A program made the position numbers and the translations under genes. Shown here piece by piece: positions 6,132-8,959 of a DNA stretch of 8,959 bases. Source of the DNA: Candidatus Bathyarchaeota archaeon (GTDB lineage: Archaea > Thermoproteota > Bathyarchaeia > 40CM-2-53-6); assembly GCA_005883695.1 (NCBI GenBank), contig VBBV01000079.1, positions 1-8,959 on the forward strand, in the 5' to 3' direction. The number at the start of each line of letters is the position of its first letter. The stretch's first letter is position 1. Under the pieces are notes generated by a model. It ran no database searches. It was not told where the DNA came from and saw nothing but the letters and a program-made list of their open reading frames with translations.

Positions 6132-6530
6132 GTGGCCATTCTCGTCCGGGTCCCAGTGCCGATTCTAGAGGACCTCGTCGAGGCCGCAATCTCGAAACAG
6201 GGAAACATATACCGTGCAGAACTCGCTAAGCTAATTGGTGCGTCCAAGGAATCGCTTGATGGAAAAACGTCCCTTTACTTGATCAGTCTCATGAAGCTCT
6301 GTGGTTTCGCGGAGGCAGACATGGCCAACGTGTTGAGAAAGTCGAAGATCGTCAACCAGAGAGGGGCGGTAACCCACGATATTTCCGCGGGGGACGAGCT
6401 GAAAGGAGTCATCGATAATGCCTTAGAAGGATTCCAGTTGCTGATTTCCGAGAGCTTCAAACCAATAGAGCACGAAAAAGAGGATTTGTTCAACCCGGCA
6501 GCGTACAGAAAGAAGAACCCCGAAAAATGA
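6132..6530 (+). CDS. Orphan soluble alpha-helical protein of 132 aa
   Basis: I do not recognise this protein. The GTG start is supported by AAGGTG six bases upstream and a TATA-like box farther out. The N-terminal half is predominantly helical, with a helix-turn-helix-like rhythm: ILEDLVEAAISKQGNI (about 11-26), then RAELAKLIGASKESL (28-42). That could bind DNA, but the spacing is not diagnostic. The second half has DELKGVIDNALEGFQLLI (87-104) and a charged, Lys-rich tail (EKEDLFNPAAYRKKNPEK). No membrane segment or metal ligands are present; the single Cys57 is isolated. It precedes the complex I genes on the same strand but is separated by 183 bp containing their own promoter, so it is probably not part of that operon. 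It occupies the place where nuoA would be expected and is clearly not NuoA, which is a three-helix membrane protein. Acting as a regulator of the neighbours is possible but speculative. Confidence 0.65.
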   Translation: MAILVRVPVPILEDLVEAAISKQGNIYRAELAKLIGASKESLDGKTSLYLISLMKLCGFAEADMANVLRKSKIVNQRGAVTHDISAGDELKGVIDNALEGFQLLISESFKPIEHEKEDLFNPAAYRKKNPEK

Positions 6531-6670
6531 AGGTCCAAAACCCTCCGGAAACAGGGGTAAGACAGAAACCAGTCTACGGTGGATCCCTTCCTCCTTAGTC
6601 TAGCCAAGAGTCTTATCACGAGGAATCGAAGAGAAACTAACGAGAACCGCGTTATAGTCGTGAAGATGCG

Positions 6671-6678
6671 GATAAATA
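6671..6678 (+). promoter_or_regulatory. TATA box of the nuo operon
   Basis: GATAAATA, preceded by purine-rich sequence (GAAGATGCG) that could serve as a BRE, lies about 39 bp before the nuoB start. It predicts transcription from near 6700 and a leader of about 14 nt. It is the best TATA match in the window. Confidence 0.55.
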
Positions 6679-6697
6679 GGTAAAACTAGGTAAGACT
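6678..6697 (+). repeat. 10-bp tandem repeat between the nuo TATA box and start site
   Basis: AGGTAAAACT (6678-6687) is followed directly by AGGTAAGACT (6688-6697), one mismatch in ten. The unit is one helical turn, so a protein could contact both copies from one face. It fills the gap between the TATA box and the predicted start, a position where archaeal repressors block polymerase. Confidence 0.5.
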
Positions 6698-6713
6698 ATT
6701 AGCTGAGAGATAA

Positions 6714-7265
6714 TTGTCGGCTCAGAGAACGGCTCAGGAAGAAGACCCTGTAGCGACGCTCGCGGAAGGGTTGAGCATCTGGGTTGGAAAACTAAGTGAC
6801 CTTGTCAAGAAGGTCGTTGACACTGGGCCGATTCGAAACGTGATCAACTGGGCCCGGATGTACTCTCTCTGGCCGGTCAACATTACAACCGCCTGCTGTA
6901 GCGCCGAATTCGGGGCAGCCAGCGGCGCACGACACGACCTCGAACGATTCGGAGTTTTGCCAATAGGTTCTCTCCGTCAGTCAGACCTCATTGTGATCGA
7001 AGGGACCATCACAAAAAAGATGGCGAAACGGCTCCGGATGATCTACGACCAGATGGCGTTGCCCAGATATGTGATCGCAATGGGAGACTGCGCTATGTCC
7101 GGCGGCCTATTCCATGATTCCTATAGCATAGTGAACGGCGCGCAAGAGTTTGTTCCAGTTGACGTCTACGTCCCCGGTTGCCCGCCCAGACCAGAAGCTT
7201 TGGAGCAGGCAATCATCATGCTTCAAGAGAAGATTCGAAGATCAAAGGTGTACGAACAAGGATGA
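6714..7265 (+). CDS. nuoB: Complex I subunit NuoB (20 kDa/PSST, N2 cluster)
   Basis: 183 aa. NuoB holds iron-sulfur cluster N2, the last electron carrier before quinone, in the peripheral arm of respiratory complex I at the inner face of the membrane. The four cluster ligands are visible: the tandem pair C61-C62 in TTACCSAEFG, C126 in MGDCAMSGG and C156 in VPGCPPRPEAL. Other family marks are YSLWPVN (50-56), DLERFGVLP (75-83) and the SLRQSDLIVIEGTITKKMA stretch. The length is normal. The start is a TTG preceded by GAGAG; a short acidic N-terminal extension precedes the conserved core, and no better start is seen. It overlaps nuoC by ATGA, implying translational coupling. Its own promoter and tandem-repeat operator lie just upstream. 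nuoA, which usually precedes nuoB, is not present. The ACCSAEFG sequence differs from the bacterial ACC-x-x-EM form and resembles archaeal subunits. Confidence 0.94.
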   Translation: MSAQRTAQEEDPVATLAEGLSIWVGKLSDLVKKVVDTGPIRNVINWARMYSLWPVNITTACCSAEFGAASGARHDLERFGVLPIGSLRQSDLIVIEGTITKKMAKRLRMIYDQMALPRYVIAMGDCAMSGGLFHDSYSIVNGAQEFVPVDVYVPGCPPRPEALEQAIIMLQEKIRRSKVYEQG

Positions 7266-7744
7266 GCCTCTCCCATGAAAGAGAAGATGATCTCATCCGG
7301 AAACTGAAGGAAAACTTTCCCAGCGACATTAAGGAAACAAACATCATCCGTCGCGGGAGGCTTGAAGTGACCGCCACCCCCGAAAAGATCAAAGACGTGG
7401 CGGTATTTCTCCGAGACACGCTTGGGTTCGACCATCCGAATGGTGTCTCTGCGGTCGACTACAACCGAGAGTACAGGTTCGAGATAGTCTACCATATCTC
7501 ATCGATTCGCATCAAGGAAATGCGAGATCTGGTTCTCGACTTGAAAGAGTCAGTTCCGAGAAACGCTCCCAAAGTGGGATCTCTAGTCTCGGTCTGGTCT
7601 GGCGTCGAGAACTATGAGAGAGAAAGCTTCGAGATGTTCGGAATAACATTCGATGGCCATCCGAGATTGGAGAAGCTGTTTCTTACCGATAACTGGGACG
7701 GGCCCCCTCCTCTCCGGAAGGACATGAGATTCCCTACGGACTGA
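7262..7744 (+). CDS. nuoC: Complex I subunit NuoC (30 kDa)
   Basis: 160 aa. NuoC braces NuoB and NuoD in the connecting module of complex I and carries no cofactor itself. The 30-kDa signature is clear: YERESFEMFGITFDGHP (118-134), then LEKLFLTDNWDGPPPLRKDMRF (136-157). The usual ERExxDMFG has Glu (E124) in place of Asp. The N-terminal half has the family's alpha/beta pattern, including FDHPNGVSAVDY (56-67). The ATG at 7262 overlaps the nuoB stop and is the only start that gives a normal NuoC N-terminus; the frame remains open about 28 codons farther upstream inside nuoB without family similarity. nuoC and nuoD are separate genes, unlike the fused nuoCD of Escherichia coli. The length is shorter than bacterial NuoC, as usual in archaea. 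Confidence 0.93.
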   Translation: MSLSHEREDDLIRKLKENFPSDIKETNIIRRGRLEVTATPEKIKDVAVFLRDTLGFDHPNGVSAVDYNREYRFEIVYHISSIRIKEMRDLVLDLKESVPRNAPKVGSLVSVWSGVENYERESFEMFGITFDGHPRLEKLFLTDNWDGPPPLRKDMRFPTD

Positions 7745-7751
7745 GGCGACA

Positions 7752-8897
7752 ATGTCAGCACCCGCGAAGCCTGTTCCCCTAACAACCGTTGAGTCCACTG
7801 AGACCTCCGACTCTGGAGCTCAAACGCTCACGTTGAGCGTTGGTCCTCAGCACTCCGGCTCCGGACACATGCGGCTGATCGTAGAAGTGGACGGAGATAT
7901 CATCGTCAACGTTGCCCCGGACCCCGGCTATGTTCACAGGGGCATCGAGAAGATCATCGAGCTTAGAAATATCATCAAGAGCATACCCGTCATCGAGAGA
8001 CCATCGATCATCGACGCTTCAAACCTCAACCATGCATGGGTAAGATCAATCGAGGAGATTCAGGGGGTCGAGGTCCCGCGAAGAGGGCAGTATCTTAGAA
8101 CCCTCCTGAACGAGATGAACAGGATAATGAGCCATCTCTACTGGCTCTCCATCTACGGCGTGTTCCTCGGACACACCACAATGTTCATGTGGCCCCTCGG
8201 TGACAGAGAGCTATTCATCGATCTAGCCGAGAAACTTACCGGAGCCAGGATCACCTACTCCTACCTTGTGCCAGGTGGGGTCCGGCGCGATTTGCCACCA
8301 GGGTTTGCTGAGGAGGCTGTCAAGAGAACGGAGTATTTCGAGAAACGTCTGAAGGAGTACGATCGGATATTCTTCAACAACCCCTTGTTCACATCCCGCG
8401 CGAAAGGAATCGGGGTACTATCAAAGGAGAAGTCGATCGAGCTCGGCTGCACAGGGCCGACGCTTCGAGGATCGGGTGTCGACGCCGATCTTCGCAAGGA
8501 CGAGCCTTATGCTGCCTACCCCGAACTCGACTTCGAGGTCTCAACGCGGCCCGATGGCGATTCCTTCAGCCGGGCGATGGTCCATATGGACGAGATGCGA
8601 GAGAGCTGCAAGATAATCCGCCAGATCGTCAAGAAAATTCCTGCAGGACCCATCAGGAGAAAGGCCCCCATAGTCCTGCCTCGGGGGGTTGCATATGGAA
8701 GGGTCGAGTCGGCTAGGGGCGAATGTAGCTTCTATCTCATCGGAGAAGGCGGAGACAAGCCCTACCGGGCACGATACATTACGGGATCGTACAGAAACAT
8801 GGCGGCGATACCCGCGGTTCTGCTTGGAAACCGTTTGGCGGACATGCCCACGGCCTGGTGGAGTATAGACTATTGGCCGGTAGAGGCGGACAGGTAG
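7752..8897 (+). CDS. nuoD: Complex I subunit NuoD (49 kDa, quinone site)
   Basis: 381 aa, normal for the family. NuoD is related to the large subunit of NiFe hydrogenases but lacks the metal site; with NuoB it forms the quinone-reduction pocket. Motifs in order: LSVGPQHSGSGHMRL (28-42), GYVHRGIEK (59-67), LNEMNRIMSHLYWLS (119-133), GGVRRDLPPGF (175-185), SGVDADLRK (241-249), VESARGECSFYLIGEGG (318-334) and the C-terminal SIDYWPVEADR. The first motif has Ser35 where GPQHP normally has Pro. The NiFe-binding cysteine pairs of hydrogenases are absent, which rules out a hydrogenase large subunit. The ATG at 7752 follows the nuoC stop by 7 nt, and GAGG overlapping the end of nuoC serves as ribosome-binding site. 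The first 27 residues are a low-complexity extension. I infer a membrane-associated, ion-pumping complex fed by ferredoxin or F420H2; the window does not show the input subunit. Confidence 0.94.
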   Translation: MSAPAKPVPLTTVESTETSDSGAQTLTLSVGPQHSGSGHMRLIVEVDGDIIVNVAPDPGYVHRGIEKIIELRNIIKSIPVIERPSIIDASNLNHAWVRSIEEIQGVEVPRRGQYLRTLLNEMNRIMSHLYWLSIYGVFLGHTTMFMWPLGDRELFIDLAEKLTGARITYSYLVPGGVRRDLPPGFAEEAVKRTEYFEKRLKEYDRIFFNNPLFTSRAKGIGVLSKEKSIELGCTGPTLRGSGVDADLRKDEPYAAYPELDFEVSTRPDGDSFSRAMVHMDEMRESCKIIRQIVKKIPAGPIRRKAPIVLPRGVAYGRVESARGECSFYLIGEGGDKPYRARYITGSYRNMAAIPAVLLGNRLADMPTAWWSIDYWPVEADR

Positions 8898-8904
8898 AAG
8901 AGCG

Positions 8905-8959
8905 ATGGCCCCGATCATCGGCAAAGCGAAGGCGGCTGTTGACATCTCGATCGCGTACT
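8905..8959 (+). CDS. Start of the next nuo gene, probably nuoH (partial)
   Basis: An ATG at 8905, 7 nt after the nuoD stop, opens a frame that runs to the window edge: 18 residues, MAPIIGKAKAAVDISIAY. The spacing matches the nuoC-nuoD gap, so it belongs to the same transcript. The usual archaeal order nuoB-C-D-H makes nuoH, the membrane subunit at the heel of complex I, the likely identity. The visible residues are too few to confirm it. nuoI is the main alternative. Confidence 0.55.
   Translation, partial: MAPIIGKAKAAVDISIAY

Noticed and set aside
6043..6162. Short frame of 39 codons starting ATGGGTCAG
   Set aside because: No ribosome-binding site, it overlaps the next gene's start and contains that gene's promoter.
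6531..6713. Possible remnant of nuoA or a tRNA upstream of nuoB
   Set aside because: No hydrophobic frame in any reading and no T-loop GTTCRA or cloverleaf pattern.
7178..7261. Longer NuoC reading from inside nuoB
   Set aside because: The extra residues are nuoB in another frame; the ATGA overlap at 7262 gives a normal NuoC.
8541..8945. Minus-strand frame of 134 codons over nuoD and the next gene
   Set aside because: Antisense to clearly conserved NuoD sequence.

Overview
The window reads as chromosomal DNA of an archaeon of moderate G+C content. The evidence is a KaiC/RAD55-type RecA ATPase, a V4R-domain protein, a MinD/ParA ATPase, a PKD-domain surface protein, frequent GTG and TTG starts, archaeal TATA-like boxes (TTTATC, GATAAATA, AATAAA) 30-45 bp upstream of starts, and separate nuoB, nuoC and nuoD genes of archaeal type. 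The NuoB ACCSAEFG and NuoD GSGHMR and C-terminal DYWPVEADR signatures suggest Thermoproteota (Nitrososphaeria- or Bathyarchaeia-like). That placement is an impression and needs a tree.

Left block (1-3267, all minus strand). A PKD-domain, single-pass surface protein of about 712 aa overlaps a MinD/ParA ATPase by 4 bp. This is followed by a V4R-domain protein that runs off the left edge. The order suggests one transcript joining an extracellular ligand-binding or adhesion protein, an ATP switch and a small-molecule or signalling domain.

Middle (3268-6131). A divergent intergenic region carries an imperfect ~20-bp direct repeat next to both predicted promoters. It leads on the plus strand to a small F420/FMN-binding PPOX-fold oxidoreductase. 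Two tandem hairpins follow that gene. On the minus strand there is then a KaiC-like ATPase with a short zinc-ribbon protein directly downstream, and a separate 128-aa orphan. None of the gaps between genes exceeds about 210 bp.

Right block (6132-8959, plus strand). A 132-aa orphan is followed by a well-formed promoter region with a 10-bp tandem repeat between the TATA box and the expected transcription start. Then come nuoB, nuoC (4-bp overlap), nuoD (7-bp gap) and the first codons of what is probably nuoH. These encode the peripheral connecting arm of an archaeal respiratory complex I, which carries electrons from the N2 cluster to quinone. nuoA is not in its usual place ahead of nuoB.

I see no tRNA, rRNA, CRISPR array, insertion sequence or transposase.
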